Made by a program: the position numbers and the translations under genes. The notes under the pieces are model-generated. The model ran no database searches. It worked only from the letters and a program-made list of their open reading frames with translations, and was not told the DNA's origin. From the NCBI GenBank assembly GCA_050701635.1, contig JBOGDF010000029.1, forward strand, positions 1 through 25,215: a stretch of DNA of 25,215 bases, read 5' to 3'. Shown here one piece after another: positions 1 through 7,416 of the stretch. Position 1 is the first letter of the stretch; each line of letters starts with the position of its first letter. Source of the stretch: WHSM01 sp050701635. GTDB taxonomy: Bacteria; Actinomycetota; Actinomycetes; Mycobacteriales; Micromonosporaceae.

Positions 1-2
1 GG

Positions 3-962
3 TCAGGTCAGGCCGACGGCGTCGGCGCTGGCGTCCCACAGCCGGTGGGCGAGCCGCGGATCGCGGGACGCTCGGGGCGGTTCGACGGCGCGCTGCCGGC
101 GGTAGTACCGGCCGGACTCCGGGTCGGCGGCGTCGGCGAGCCACACCAGGGTGTCCGCTCCCTGCTCCGGCGTGAGGAAGATCGGTAGCCGCATCCCGAG
201 CCGGTACACCGGGTTGCCCCGGCCGAACCCGGTGCTCACGTTCCCCGGATGAAAGCTGCTGGTCACGACGCCGCGGCCGGCCCAGCGCCGCGCCGCCTCC
301 GCGGTGAACATGATGTTCGCCTGCTTGCTCGACCCGTACGCCCGCCACCGGTGGTACGCGTGCCGCGCCCCTGACAGGTCGTCGGGATCCAAATCCCCGA
401 GCCGGGCCGCGCTGGACGCGGTGCTGATCACCCGGGCGCCCGGCGGCAGGCTGTCCAGCAGCAGGTGGCTGAGCAGGAACCCGGCGAGATGGTTGACCTG
501 GATGGTCAGCTCGAACCCGTCCACTGTGGCCGACCGGTGGTGCGACATCAGCCCGGCGTTGTTGGCCAGTACGTCGATCCGTGGGTACGCCTCCCGCAGC
601 TTCTTGCCGAGCGCGCGTACCTCGTCGAGCACCGCGAAGTCGGCACGGTAGGCGTCGGGAGTACGCCCGCCGGCCTCGCGTACCCGGTCCACCGCGGCGC
701 CGAGCCGCTCCGGATCCCGCCCGACCAGCACCACGTGATGGCCCCGGCTCGCCAGCACCTCCGCGGCGGCGAGTCCGATCCCTGAGCTCGACCCGGTGAT
801 CACCGTGACCGGAGACGAAGCCGGCCCCGAAACCCGGTCACGCGCGGGCTCCGGAATCCCTTCGCCTGCGGCCGGAACGCCGGCCCGCGCGGGCTCCGGA
901 GTGCCGGCGGGGCCGGTGAGATCTCCCACAGCCTGGCGCCCCTTCTCGTGGTTAGCTGACAT
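3..962 (-). CDS. SDR family NAD(P)-dependent oxidoreductase
   Basis: This is a short-chain dehydrogenase/reductase that probably oxidises or reduces a carbonyl/alcohol substrate with NAD(P). Visible motifs are the cofactor glycine motif TGSSSGIG, the NNAG motif, and an active-site YGSSK (YxxxK) preceded by ISTASS, which supplies the catalytic serine. The overall pattern resembles retinol-dehydrogenase/WWOX-like SDRs that carry an insert before the catalytic Tyr. I use ATG at 962; a GTG lies just before it at 965. About 50 residues precede the Rossmann fold. They are rich in Pro, Ala and Gly and contain near-repeats of PEPARAG/PEPARD, which is unusual for this family, so the true start may lie further inside. 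It is divergent from the CoA lyase gene with about 49 bp between starts. The substrate is not predictable. Confidence 0.88.
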   Translation of the reverse strand: MSANHEKGRQAVGDLTGPAGTPEPARAGVPAAGEGIPEPARDRVSGPASSPVTVITGSSSGIGLAAAEVLASRGHHVVLVGRDPERLGAAVDRVREAGGRTPDAYRADFAVLDEVRALGKKLREAYPRIDVLANNAGLMSHHRSATVDGFELTIQVNHLAGFLLSHLLLDSLPPGARVISTASSAARLGDLDPDDLSGARHAYHRWRAYGSSKQANIMFTAEAARRWAGRGVVTSSFHPGNVSTGFGRGNPVYRLGMRLPIFLTPEQGADTLVWLADAADPESGRYYRRQRAVEPPRASRDPRLAHRLWDASADAVGLT

Positions 963-1011
963 CACCCAGATACTCGCCGGTAACGGTCATCCTGCCGGAA
1001 CGGAGCCTGAT

Positions 1012-1971
1012 ATGCCCACTGTTGCCCGTGCACGACGTTCCTGTCTCGCGGTGCCCGGTTCGAGTACGAAGATGCTCGGCAAGGCCCAGGGACTGCCCGC
1101 CGACCAGGTGTTCCTCGACCTGGAGGACTCGGTCGCGCCGCTGGCGAAGGAGGAGGCGCGCAAGAACGTGGTCGCCGCCCTCAACGACGGTGACTGGACG
1201 GGCAAGGTACGGGTGGTACGCGTCAACGACCTCACCACACAGTGGACGTACCGGGACGTGATCGAGATCGTGGAGGGCGCCGGCGCCAACCTCGACTGCA
1301 TCATGCTGCCGAAGGTGCAGACCGCGGCGCAGGTGCAGTGGCTGGACATGCTGCTCACCCAGATCGAGAAGACCAACGGCCTCGAGGTGGGCCGGATCGG
1401 GATCGAGGCGCAGATCGAGAACGCGCTCGGGCTGGTCAACGTGGACGCGATCGCCACCGCGTCGCCGCGTACCGAGACGATCATCTTCGGGCCCGCCGAC
1501 TTCATGGCCTCGATCAACATGAAGTCGCTGGTGGTGGGGGAGCAGCCGCCCGGGTACGACATCGGCGACGCGTACCACTACATCCTGATGCGGATCCTGA
1601 TGGCGGCACGGGCGAACGACCTGCAGGCGATCGACGGCCCGTACCTGCAGATCCGCGACGTGGACGGCTTCCGCCGGGTGGCGGGCCGGTCCGCGGCGCT
1701 GGGCCTGGACGGCAAGTGGGTGCTGCACCCGGGGCAGATCGACGTGGCCAACGAGGTCTACTCGCCCACCCAGGAGGACTACGACCACGCCGAGCTGATC
1801 CTCGACGCGTACGACTACTACACCTCCGACGCCGGCGGGAAGCTGGGCGCGGTGATGTTGGGCGACGAGATGATCGACGAGGCGTCCCGCAAGATGGCGC
1901 TGGTGATCGCCGGCAAGGGACGCGCCGCCGGGATGCGGCGCAGCTCGACCTTCTCCCCGCCGGAGGGCTGA
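1012..1971 (+). CDS. HpcH/HpaI-CitE family CoA-ester lyase (malyl-CoA/beta-methylmalyl-CoA lyase-like)
   Basis: This 319-aa protein of the HpcH/HpaI aldolase/citrate-lyase-beta superfamily probably cleaves or forms a malyl-CoA-type thioester, for example malyl-CoA to glyoxylate plus acetyl-CoA, or beta-methylmalyl-CoA to glyoxylate plus propionyl-CoA. Supporting motifs are LAVPGSS near residue 12, FLDLEDSVAP (35-43) and RVN (70-72). IEAQIENALGLVN (131-143) and GPADFMAS (160-167) supply acidic Mg ligands. LHPGQI, typical of CoA-lyases, lies near the C-terminus. The length fits the malyl-CoA lyase branch. An in-frame GTG-type start exists upstream, but it would overlap the divergent SDR and add a low-complexity tail. 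ATG 1012 has a GGAG at 1002-1005 and begins the conserved domain. With the dehydrogenase at 3971 and the MaoC hydratase at 14580 it could serve the ethylmalonyl-CoA pathway; this is inference. Confidence 0.9.
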   Translation: MPTVARARRSCLAVPGSSTKMLGKAQGLPADQVFLDLEDSVAPLAKEEARKNVVAALNDGDWTGKVRVVRVNDLTTQWTYRDVIEIVEGAGANLDCIMLPKVQTAAQVQWLDMLLTQIEKTNGLEVGRIGIEAQIENALGLVNVDAIATASPRTETIIFGPADFMASINMKSLVVGEQPPGYDIGDAYHYILMRILMAARANDLQAIDGPYLQIRDVDGFRRVAGRSAALGLDGKWVLHPGQIDVANEVYSPTQEDYDHAELILDAYDYYTSDAGGKLGAVMLGDEMIDEASRKMALVIAGKGRAAGMRRSSTFSPPEG

Positions 1972-2037
1972 CCCGCTGGGGGCCTGTCGCCGGGCTCGGT
2001 AGTCATCCGGACCGAACCTGGAAGGGGCGGCCGAACA

Positions 2038-2418
2038 TCAGAGTGGGTTGAGGCGGGCCTTGAGCAGGCAGAACTCATTGCCTTCGGGGTCGGCCAGGAC
2101 ATGCCACGGCTCCTGCCCGGTCTGGCCGATGTCGGCCGGGCGCGCACCGAGCTTCAGAAGGCGTTCGAGCTCGGCGTCCTGATCGCGGTCGGTGGCGTTG
2201 ACGTCGATGTGCAGCCGGGATTTCCCCGTCTCCGGCTCATCCCTGGGACTGAGGATGATCGTCGGCTGCGGACCACCGAACCCTTCGCGCGGCCCGATCT
2301 CCACCGAGCCGTCGTCCTCGCGATCGAGCACGACGAAGTCCAAGACCTCGCACCAGAACCGCGCCAGCAGCTCAGCGTCGCGGCAACCGAGCACGAGCTC
2401 ACTGATACGACATGCCAT
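2038..2418 (-). CDS. VOC superfamily protein (glyoxalase/bleomycin-resistance-like)
   Basis: This 126-aa single-domain vicinal-oxygen-chelate protein resembles the Glyoxalase_6-type proteins common in actinobacteria. Visible features are the opening beta-strand ISELVLGCRDAELLARFWCEVLDF, which is the beta-alpha VOC signature, an HIDV strand in the middle (possible metal His), and a C-terminal DPEGNEFCLL, the classical VOC ending with a metal-ligand-like Glu. Such proteins are usually dimeric, and the reaction cannot be inferred. The ATG at 2418 follows an AGCAGG-like ribosome binding site. The gene converges on the CoA lyase with about 66 bp between stops and lies about 54 bp downstream of the DUF4190 gene on the same strand. 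Confidence 0.86.
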   Translation of the reverse strand: MACRISELVLGCRDAELLARFWCEVLDFVVLDREDDGSVEIGPREGFGGPQPTIILSPRDEPETGKSRLHIDVNATDRDQDAELERLLKLGARPADIGQTGQEPWHVLADPEGNEFCLLKARLNPL

Positions 2419-2472
2419 GAACGAAACCTGCTCTCAGCCTGGGAACTGCCGGGGAGGCGAAACGATTTCAGG

Positions 2473-2835
2473 TCAGTAGCTGCTGGAGGAGTCCAGGCTG
2501 ATCGCGAAGATCGCGACCACCACGTAGAACGCGATCACCAGGCAGAAGATGCCGAACGCGATCCAGCCGACGATGATCCCGGCCAGCGCCAGCCCTTCGC
2601 CTTCCTCGCCGGTCTCCTTGATCTGGTTACGCGAGACGTGACCTAGGATCGCGCCCACTGCGCCCACCGGCATGCAGAAGAACAACGACACCAGCGAGAC
2701 CACCAACGAGGCGACGGCCATGCCGTTGTTGCCTCGGGGCGCCTGATACTGGCCCATGTACGGCGAGTAGGCGGGTGGCCCGCTGGCGTACCCCCCGGGG
2801 TACTCGGGCGGCGGCGGCGGTGCGGGATAGGACAC
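2473..2835 (-). CDS. DUF4190 domain membrane protein
   Basis: This 120-aa small membrane protein has a cytoplasmic-type head rich in Pro, Tyr and Gly (residues 2-35, with PAPPPPPEYPGGYASGPPAY). Two hydrophobic segments follow, at about 39-63 and 84-112, separated by a charged loop containing NQIKETGEEGEG. This Pro/Tyr-rich leader plus a two-helix hairpin is the actinobacterial DUF4190 architecture; the function is unknown. The start is GTG at 2835, supported by an AGGAGG ribosome binding site five bases upstream. It is divergent from the SDR gene at 2939 with about 100 bp between starts, so both promoters probably lie there. Confidence 0.85.
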   Translation of the reverse strand: MSYPAPPPPPEYPGGYASGPPAYSPYMGQYQAPRGNNGMAVASLVVSLVSLFFCMPVGAVGAILGHVSRNQIKETGEEGEGLALAGIIVGWIAFGIFCLVIAFYVVVAIFAISLDSSSSY

Positions 2836-2938
2836 TGGTCCTCCTGGCTCGTGACGTCGCGCCGAGTGTACGCATTCCGAGCCACGCCGTTGTGTCAGGT
2901 ATTTTGCTCGCTACCGAGAGAGAGGGCAGGATCGCAGC

Positions 2939-3820
2939 ATGGTCACCACACCCAAGATGCCGACTGCCTCGAACCGCGACCTCCAGGGCTCGGCATCGCC
3001 GCCGGCCGGGCAGGCTCCGGAGGACGACTCTCCCGCCGAACGGGAGTTCCCACAGTCCGTTTCGGATCGGCTGGACGGCAAGGTCGCGCTGGTGACCGGC
3101 GCCGGCAGCGCCGACGGCATCGGGTTCGCCATCGCCCGCCGGCTGCGGGGTCTGGGCGCCACCGTGGCGGTGGTCTCCACCACCCGGCGGATCCACGAGC
3201 GCGCGGGTGAGCTGGACGCCACCGGTTTCGTCGCCGACCTCACCGACGAGTCGGAGGTGGGCGCACTGGGCGACGCCCTGGTCGATCAGTTCGGCGGGGT
3301 GGACGTGGTGGTGAACAACGCCGGCCTGGCGAGCAAGACCAGCCCGGAGGTGTTCCGCCCGGTGGCGCAGTTGGGCCTCGACGAGTGGCGCGCGGAGATC
3401 GATCGCAACCTGACCACCGGCTTCCTGGTGTCGCGGATGTTCGTGGAAGGGATGGCCGAGCGGGGCTGGGGCCGCGTGGTCAACATCGCCGCCACCGCCG
3501 GCCCGGTGAACGCGATGCCGACCGAGGCGGCGTACGCGGCCGCGAAGGCCGGCGTGGTGGGGCTCACCCGGGCGCTGGCGATGGAGCTGATCGCCGACGG
3601 CGTGACGGTCAACGCGGTAGCGCCCGGGATCGTACACACCGGATCGTCGACACTCTCCGAGCTCAAGCAGGGGCTGGAGACCCCGATGGGCCGCCCCGGC
3701 ACTCCGGACGAGATCGCCGCGGTGGTGTCTTTCCTGTGTACGCCGGCCGCGTCGTACGTCACCGGCCAGATCGTCGTGGTCGACGGCGGCAACAGCGTCC
3801 GTGAGGCTCGTTACCGCTAG
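2939..3820 (+). CDS. SDR family oxidoreductase, FabG-like, with altered catalytic serine position
   Basis: This classical SDR of 293 aa is likely an NAD(P)-dependent 3-oxoacyl or 3-hydroxyacyl reductase/dehydrogenase by family resemblance. Residues 1-45 are a polar, Pro/Ser-rich extension. The Rossmann fold starts at LDGKVALVTGAGSADGIGFA, and NNAG, YAAAK (Tyr199, Lys203) and the C-terminal YVTGQIVVVDGG follow. The segment that usually reads N-I-x-S-x-x-G reads NIAATAG here, so the usual catalytic Ser aligns with Ala185. Thr186, exactly 13 residues before Tyr199, may substitute. A purine-rich ribosome binding site (GGGCAGG) precedes ATG 2939. It sits before the acyl-CoA dehydrogenase on the same strand, separated by 150 bp containing a palindrome and tandem repeats. 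Confidence 0.88.
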   Translation: MVTTPKMPTASNRDLQGSASPPAGQAPEDDSPAEREFPQSVSDRLDGKVALVTGAGSADGIGFAIARRLRGLGATVAVVSTTRRIHERAGELDATGFVADLTDESEVGALGDALVDQFGGVDVVVNNAGLASKTSPEVFRPVAQLGLDEWRAEIDRNLTTGFLVSRMFVEGMAERGWGRVVNIAATAGPVNAMPTEAAYAAAKAGVVGLTRALAMELIADGVTVNAVAPGIVHTGSSTLSELKQGLETPMGRPGTPDEIAAVVSFLCTPAASYVTGQIVVVDGGNSVREARYR

Positions 3821-3856
3821 CCGGGGCGTCAGGGGCTAGCGTGTAGTTGTTCACAG

Positions 3857-3874
3857 CCTGAACGGCTGTTCAGG
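3857..3874. promoter_or_regulatory. Perfect 7-bp inverted repeat, operator-like
   Basis: The sequence CCTGAACGGCTGTTCAGG is a perfect inverted repeat with 7-bp arms and a 4-bp centre. It lies 36 bp after the SDR stop and about 97 bp before the acyl-CoA dehydrogenase start. No T-tract follows, so a terminator is less likely than a regulator site. The core GAAC-N4-GTTC equals the core of the LexA box seen at 9507, but the flanks are TG/CA-type instead of TC/GA, so LexA is doubtful and a TetR-type repressor is equally possible. Confidence 0.45.
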
Positions 3875-3917
3875 CGTACGGCCGACGGCGATACTGGCCG
3901 GTAACTTTTGCTTGCCA

Positions 3918-3961
3918 GGACCGCGCTGACTTGGGACCGCGCTGACTTTGGACCGCGCTGA
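3918..3961 (+). repeat. 16-bp tandem repeat, 2.75 copies, just upstream of the acyl-CoA dehydrogenase
   Basis: The unit GGACCGCGCTGACTT occurs at 3918-3932 and 3934-3948, and a truncated GGACCGCGCTGA at 3950-3961, giving a period of 16 bp. The last copy runs into the GAGGAG ribosome binding site of the gene starting at 3971. It lies in the probable 5' leader. It could be replication slippage or repeated protein-binding half-sites; the sequence alone does not decide. Confidence 0.8.
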
Positions 3962-3970
3962 GGAGCAGAC

Positions 3971-5170
3971 ATGGCCCGCCTTGCCGTCACTCACGGCCTG
4001 ACCGACATCCAGCAGGAGATCCTGTCCACGGTACGCACGTTCGTGGACAAGGAGATCATCCCGAACGCGCAGCGGCTGGAGCATGCCGACGAGTACCCCA
4101 CCGACATCCTCGAGGGGATGAAGGAGATGGGGCTGTTCGGGCTGACCATCGCCGAGGAGTACGGCGGCCTGGGCGAATCGCTGCTCACGTACGCCCTCGT
4201 GGTGGAGGAGCTGTCCCGGGGCTGGATGAGCGTCTCCGGGATCGTGAACACCCACTTCATCGTGGCGTACCTGATCTCGCAGCACGGCTCCGACGAGCAG
4301 AAGCAGCGGCTGCTGCCGAAGATGGCCACGGGTGAGGCGCGCGGCGCGTTCTCGATGTCCGAGCCCGGCTGTGGTTCCGACGTGGCGGCGATCCGCGCCA
4401 AGGCGGTCCCGGACGGCGGGGACTACGTGCTCAACGGCCAGAAGATGTGGCTCACCAACGGCGGCCAGTCGGCGATCGTGGCGACCCTGATGAAGACCGA
4501 CACCGGCGCCGACTCGGTCTACAAGAACATGACCACGTTCCTGCTGGAGAAGGAGTCGGGCTTCGGCGAGACCGCGCCCGGGCTGACCATCCCCGGCAAG
4601 ATCGACAAGATGGGCTACAAGGGTGTCGAGACCACCGAGATGATCCTGGAGGACCACCGGGTGCCCGCCTCCGCGGTGCTCGGTGGCCCGGAGGTCGGCG
4701 TCGGTCGCGGCTTCTACCAGATGATGGACGGCATCGAGGTCGGCCGGGTCAACGTGGCGGCCCGCGCCTGCGGCATCATGGTCCGCGCGTTCGAGCTGGC
4801 GGCGGCGTACGCCCAGCAGCGGGAGACCTTCGGCAGCAAGCTGGCCGGGCACCAGGCGATCGCCTTCAAGCTCGCCGAGATGGGTACGAAGATCGAGGCC
4901 GCGCACGCGCTGATGGTCAACGCCGCCCGGCTCAAGGACTCCGGTGAGCGCAACGACGTCGAGGCCGGGATGGCGAAGCTGCTCGCCAGCGAATACTGCG
5001 CCGAGGTGACCCAGGAGTCGTTCCGGATCCACGGCGGCTACGGCTACTCCAAGGAGTACGAGATCGAGCGGCTGATGCGGGAAGCCCCGTTCCTGCTGAT
5101 CGGCGAGGGCACGTCGGAGATCCAGAAGACGATCATCAGCCGCGGCCTGCTCAAGGAGTACAAGCTCTAG
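3971..5170 (+). CDS. Acyl-CoA dehydrogenase
   Basis: This FAD-dependent acyl-CoA dehydrogenase of 399 aa is of usual family length. It would introduce an alpha,beta double bond into an acyl-CoA and pass electrons to ETF. Visible landmarks are the N-terminal helical domain with GLFGLTIAEEYGG, the FAD/substrate motif SMSEPGCGSD, MWLTNG, QRETFG and IHGGYGYSKEYEIERLMRE. The terminal GEGTSEIQ supplies Glu379 at the position of the catalytic base in the medium-chain class. An excellent GAGGAG ribosome binding site precedes ATG 3971. The substrate is not determined. A short or methyl-branched acyl-CoA such as methylsuccinyl-CoA would fit the neighbouring malyl-CoA-lyase-like gene, but dedicated methylsuccinyl-CoA dehydrogenases are often longer. 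Confidence 0.93.
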   Translation: MARLAVTHGLTDIQQEILSTVRTFVDKEIIPNAQRLEHADEYPTDILEGMKEMGLFGLTIAEEYGGLGESLLTYALVVEELSRGWMSVSGIVNTHFIVAYLISQHGSDEQKQRLLPKMATGEARGAFSMSEPGCGSDVAAIRAKAVPDGGDYVLNGQKMWLTNGGQSAIVATLMKTDTGADSVYKNMTTFLLEKESGFGETAPGLTIPGKIDKMGYKGVETTEMILEDHRVPASAVLGGPEVGVGRGFYQMMDGIEVGRVNVAARACGIMVRAFELAAAYAQQRETFGSKLAGHQAIAFKLAEMGTKIEAAHALMVNAARLKDSGERNDVEAGMAKLLASEYCAEVTQESFRIHGGYGYSKEYEIERLMREAPFLLIGEGTSEIQKTIISRGLLKEYKL

Positions 5171-5196
5171 CCGGGCGTACCTCCGGGTCGCCGCCT

Positions 5197-5496
5197 TTAG
5201 TCCGGCGCGTCGACCAGTGGGAACGGCGGTTTGCCGGTGCCGGTGATCCGGTAGCGGCCCCAGGGGTCGGGATCGGACAGGTCGCCGGTCGCGGCGCCGT
5301 GTGGCGTACGGATCGTGGCCGGTGTCCTGCGGCCCGCCGCCAGGGTGTCGAGCGCCGGGTCGGCGGCGATCCGCCCGTACCAGTGGAAGCGTCCGTCGAT
5401 CGGCTGGAACTGCCCGCGCAGCGTCACCTCCACGGCGAGCTCGGTCGCCGCGACGCGCAGCGTCGCGTCGCCCTGGTAGCCGTCCTCGTCGAGCAT
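5197..5496 (-). CDS. DUF4873 domain protein
   Basis: This 99-aa soluble protein resembles DUF4873, an uncharacterised actinobacterial domain usually found alone or fused to flavoprotein monooxygenases. Visible features are the opening DEDGYQGDATLRV, the central RFHWYGRIAADP and the ending WGRYRITGTGKPPFPL, a pattern of alternating strands suggesting a small beta fold. The reading frame stays open far upstream, but ATG 5496 has a clear AAGGAG ribosome binding site and begins the conserved part. It is 41 bp downstream of the TetR gene on the same strand, so the two are probably co-transcribed. The role is unknown; the context links it to the diiron oxygenase. Confidence 0.82.
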   Translation of the reverse strand: MLDEDGYQGDATLRVAATELAVEVTLRGQFQPIDGRFHWYGRIAADPALDTLAAGRRTPATIRTPHGAATGDLSDPDPWGRYRITGTGKPPFPLVDAPD

Positions 5497-5537
5497 CCGT
5501 TCTCTCCTTGTGCTGTGCCGCGGTCGGGCGGTCCTGG

Positions 5538-6305
5538 TCAGTTCTCGCGGCGGAGCAGGACCACCTTGTTGAGATCGAGTGGTTGGTTGGGGTCGATCAC
5601 GACGCCGTGTGTGCGGGTGATGCCGTCGATCGCGGACCAGATCAGCTGAGTCAGGTACTCCACCACGCTGGCCCGACTCATCGAGCGGCGTTCCAGCCAC
5701 CACTCGCCGGTGTTCTGCACCATGCCGACGAGCCCGTACGCCCACGGCTCGGCGGCGCCGGAGTCCATGTTGAGGCTGCGCAGGTAATCGCCGAGCAGCA
5801 TGGCGAGCGCGGCCGCCACCACCTCCTTGTCCTGGGCGACGATGTCGGAATCGACGGGCCGGTCGGCGAACGAGCGGCGGGCCAGGAGCCGGTAGACGTT
5901 GGGGTGTTCCTCGATCGCGGAGAAGAACGCGTCGAGGCTCTTGCGGATCCGCGGCAGCGGGGCCTCCTCGCTGTTCATCGCGGGGATCAGCCGGTCGAAG
6001 AGCAGCTCGGTGCCGTACTCGCCGATCGCTACGAACAGCTCGGCCTTGTCGGTGAAGTGGCGGTAGAGCACCGGTTTGGTGACGCCGGCTTCGGCGGCGA
6101 TCTCCTCGATCCCGACCCCGGGGCCGTGTGCGTCGAGCGCACGTACCGCCGCCTCGGTGAGCTCCCGGCGCCGGGCCGCGCGGTGCGCGGTCCACCGGTC
6201 CCGCCGCGCGTCCGGAGCGCGCGAGGCCGGCGCCTGACCGCGGCGGGTACGGGTGCTGTCGGACGGCGGCGGCGGGGGCTGGTCCGCCTTGACAAGCCTT
6301 GGCAT
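5538..6305 (-). CDS. TetR/AcrR family transcriptional regulator
   Basis: This 255-aa repressor-type protein opens with a Pro/Arg-rich tail (residues 8-48). A TetR DNA-binding domain follows with the helix-turn-helix at about 66-85 (IEEIAAEAGVTKPVLYRHF), then a helical ligand-binding domain containing NTGEWWLERRSMSR. The longer frame could begin at 6347, but ATG 6305 is preferred because the upstream extension would cover the palindromic divergent promoter. It is divergent from the AurF-like gene and followed by DUF4873. The GTAAC half-sites at 6325-6345 are its likely operator, implying control of both itself and the oxygenase. The ligand is unknown. Confidence 0.9.
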   Translation of the reverse strand: MPRLVKADQPPPPPSDSTRTRRGQAPASRAPDARRDRWTAHRAARRRELTEAAVRALDAHGPGVGIEEIAAEAGVTKPVLYRHFTDKAELFVAIGEYGTELLFDRLIPAMNSEEAPLPRIRKSLDAFFSAIEEHPNVYRLLARRSFADRPVDSDIVAQDKEVVAAALAMLLGDYLRSLNMDSGAAEPWAYGLVGMVQNTGEWWLERRSMSRASVVEYLTQLIWSAIDGITRTHGVVIDPNQPLDLNKVVLLRREN

Positions 6306-6324
6306 GGCACAGATGCTACCTGTA

Positions 6325-6345
6325 GTAACCGTTACCGCAAGTAAC
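6325..6345. promoter_or_regulatory. Three alternating GTAAC/GTTAC half-sites, probable TetR operator
   Basis: GTAAC (6325-6329), GTTAC (6331-6335) and GTAAC (6341-6345) form two overlapping inverted repeats: an 11-bp palindrome with a 1-bp centre, and a second pair with a 5-bp spacer sharing the middle half-site. They lie in the 72-bp gap between the divergent TetR and AurF-like genes, the expected place for an autoregulating TetR operator. The assignment to this regulator is inference. Confidence 0.6.
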
Positions 6346-6377
6346 ATGTGCCGACGTCACGACGGGAGTTCACGCCC

Positions 6378-7319
6378 ATGAGCCGCGCACTGCAGATCGC
6401 GAAGGTCGCCGACCGGGAGAAGACCGCCGACCGGCTGCTCCGATCCTCGGCGGCGAAGTCGTACGACCCCGACGTCGACATCGACTGGGCGGCGCCGCTC
6501 GCGGTGGACAAGATCTACCAACCTGAGCACCGGATCTCGCTGTACGGCACTCCGCTGTGGGACCGGCTAACGCCTGAACAGCGCGTCGAGCTGGGCAAAC
6601 ACGAAGTCGCGAGCGTGGCCAGCGTCGGGCTGTGGTTCGAGATCCTGCTGATGAGGCTGCTGCTCAAGGAGGTCTACCGGGCGGACCCGACGAGCCGGCA
6701 CGCCCAGTACGCGTTGACCGAGGTCGCCGACGAGTGCCGGCACATCACGATGTTCGCGCGCGCCATCGAGCGGCTCGGGGTGCCGGCGTACGGGCCGCCG
6801 CGGGCGTTGCACCGGCTGGCGCGGGTGTTCCCGCACATCGCGTACGGGCCGGCGGCGTACGGGGCGATCCTGGTCGCCGAGGAGACGCTGGACCGGTTGC
6901 AGCGCGAGGCGATGGTCGACGAGGGGCTGCAGCCGTTGATCCGGATGGTGAACCGGATCCACGTGCTGGAGGAGGCCCGCCACGTCACGTTCGCCCGCCA
7001 GGAGGTGGTCCGCGGCATGGCATCGCTGCGCGGCCCAGAGCCGGCTTACCAGCGGTGGCTGATCGCGGTGATCTCCTTCTGTGTGATGCGCAGCCTGATC
7101 AATCCCCGGGTCTACCTGGCGGTCGGCCTGGATCCCCGCGAGGCGCGGCGGGCCGCGCTGGGCAACCCGCACTACCAGGAGACGATCCGGTGGTCGGGGG
7201 AGCGGATCATGCCCTTCCTCACGGAGGCGGGGCTGGTCGGCGCGCCGGGGATGCGCTGGTGGCGCCGCTCCTTCCTGCTGCCCTCCGGCGCCGCTGACTC
7301 CGACGGCGTCACCGGCTAG
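6378..7319 (+). CDS. AurF-like diiron oxygenase (p-aminobenzoate N-oxygenase family)
   Basis: This 313-aa helical protein of the AurF/CmlI family consists of non-haem diiron enzymes, some of which oxidise aryl-amines to nitro groups. The metal ligands can be read directly: Glu88 (GLWFEIL), Glu119-x-x-His122 (DECRH), Glu168 (LVAEET), and His195, Glu199 and His202 (HVLEEARH). This reproduces the AurF ligand pattern of E, ExxH, E, HxxxExxH. The chosen start is ATG 6378, with a GGGAG ribosome binding site ten bases before; an in-frame GTG at 6348 would sit in the operator. No biosynthetic genes flank it, so the substrate is unknown. Many actinobacterial members, like this one, sit next to a TetR gene outside any antibiotic cluster. 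Confidence 0.88.
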   Translation: MSRALQIAKVADREKTADRLLRSSAAKSYDPDVDIDWAAPLAVDKIYQPEHRISLYGTPLWDRLTPEQRVELGKHEVASVASVGLWFEILLMRLLLKEVYRADPTSRHAQYALTEVADECRHITMFARAIERLGVPAYGPPRALHRLARVFPHIAYGPAAYGAILVAEETLDRLQREAMVDEGLQPLIRMVNRIHVLEEARHVTFARQEVVRGMASLRGPEPAYQRWLIAVISFCVMRSLINPRVYLAVGLDPREARRAALGNPHYQETIRWSGERIMPFLTEAGLVGAPGMRWWRRSFLLPSGAADSDGVTG

Positions 7320-7407
7320 GGCGGCACCGCCGGCTAGGGCGGCACCGCCGGCTCGGGCAGTGCCTCCGGCTCGGGCAGTGCCTCCGGCTCGGGCAGTGCC
7401 GCCGGCT
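7318..7407. repeat. 18-bp tandem repeat, five copies
   Basis: Five consecutive 18-bp units fill the gap between two convergent genes. Two copies of AGGGCGGCACCGCCGGCT (7318-7353) are followed by three of the type CGGGCAGTGCCTCCGGCT (7354-7407, the last with one base changed). The first type contains the small palindrome GGCGGCACCGCC. The array begins inside the stop codon of the AurF-like gene and ends 9 bp from the radical SAM stop. It may act as a two-way terminator or be a slippage-prone minisatellite. Confidence 0.85.
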
Positions 7408-7416
7408 CCGGCTGTG

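Noticed and set aside
796..1011. N-terminal extension of the CoA lyase
   Set aside because: It would overlap the divergent SDR coding sequence, has low complexity, and ATG 1012 has a GGAG ribosome site at the family start.
3857..3874. Second LexA box
   Set aside because: It has the GAAC-N4-GTTC core only; flanks are CT/AG rather than TC/GA, so it is kept as a generic operator.
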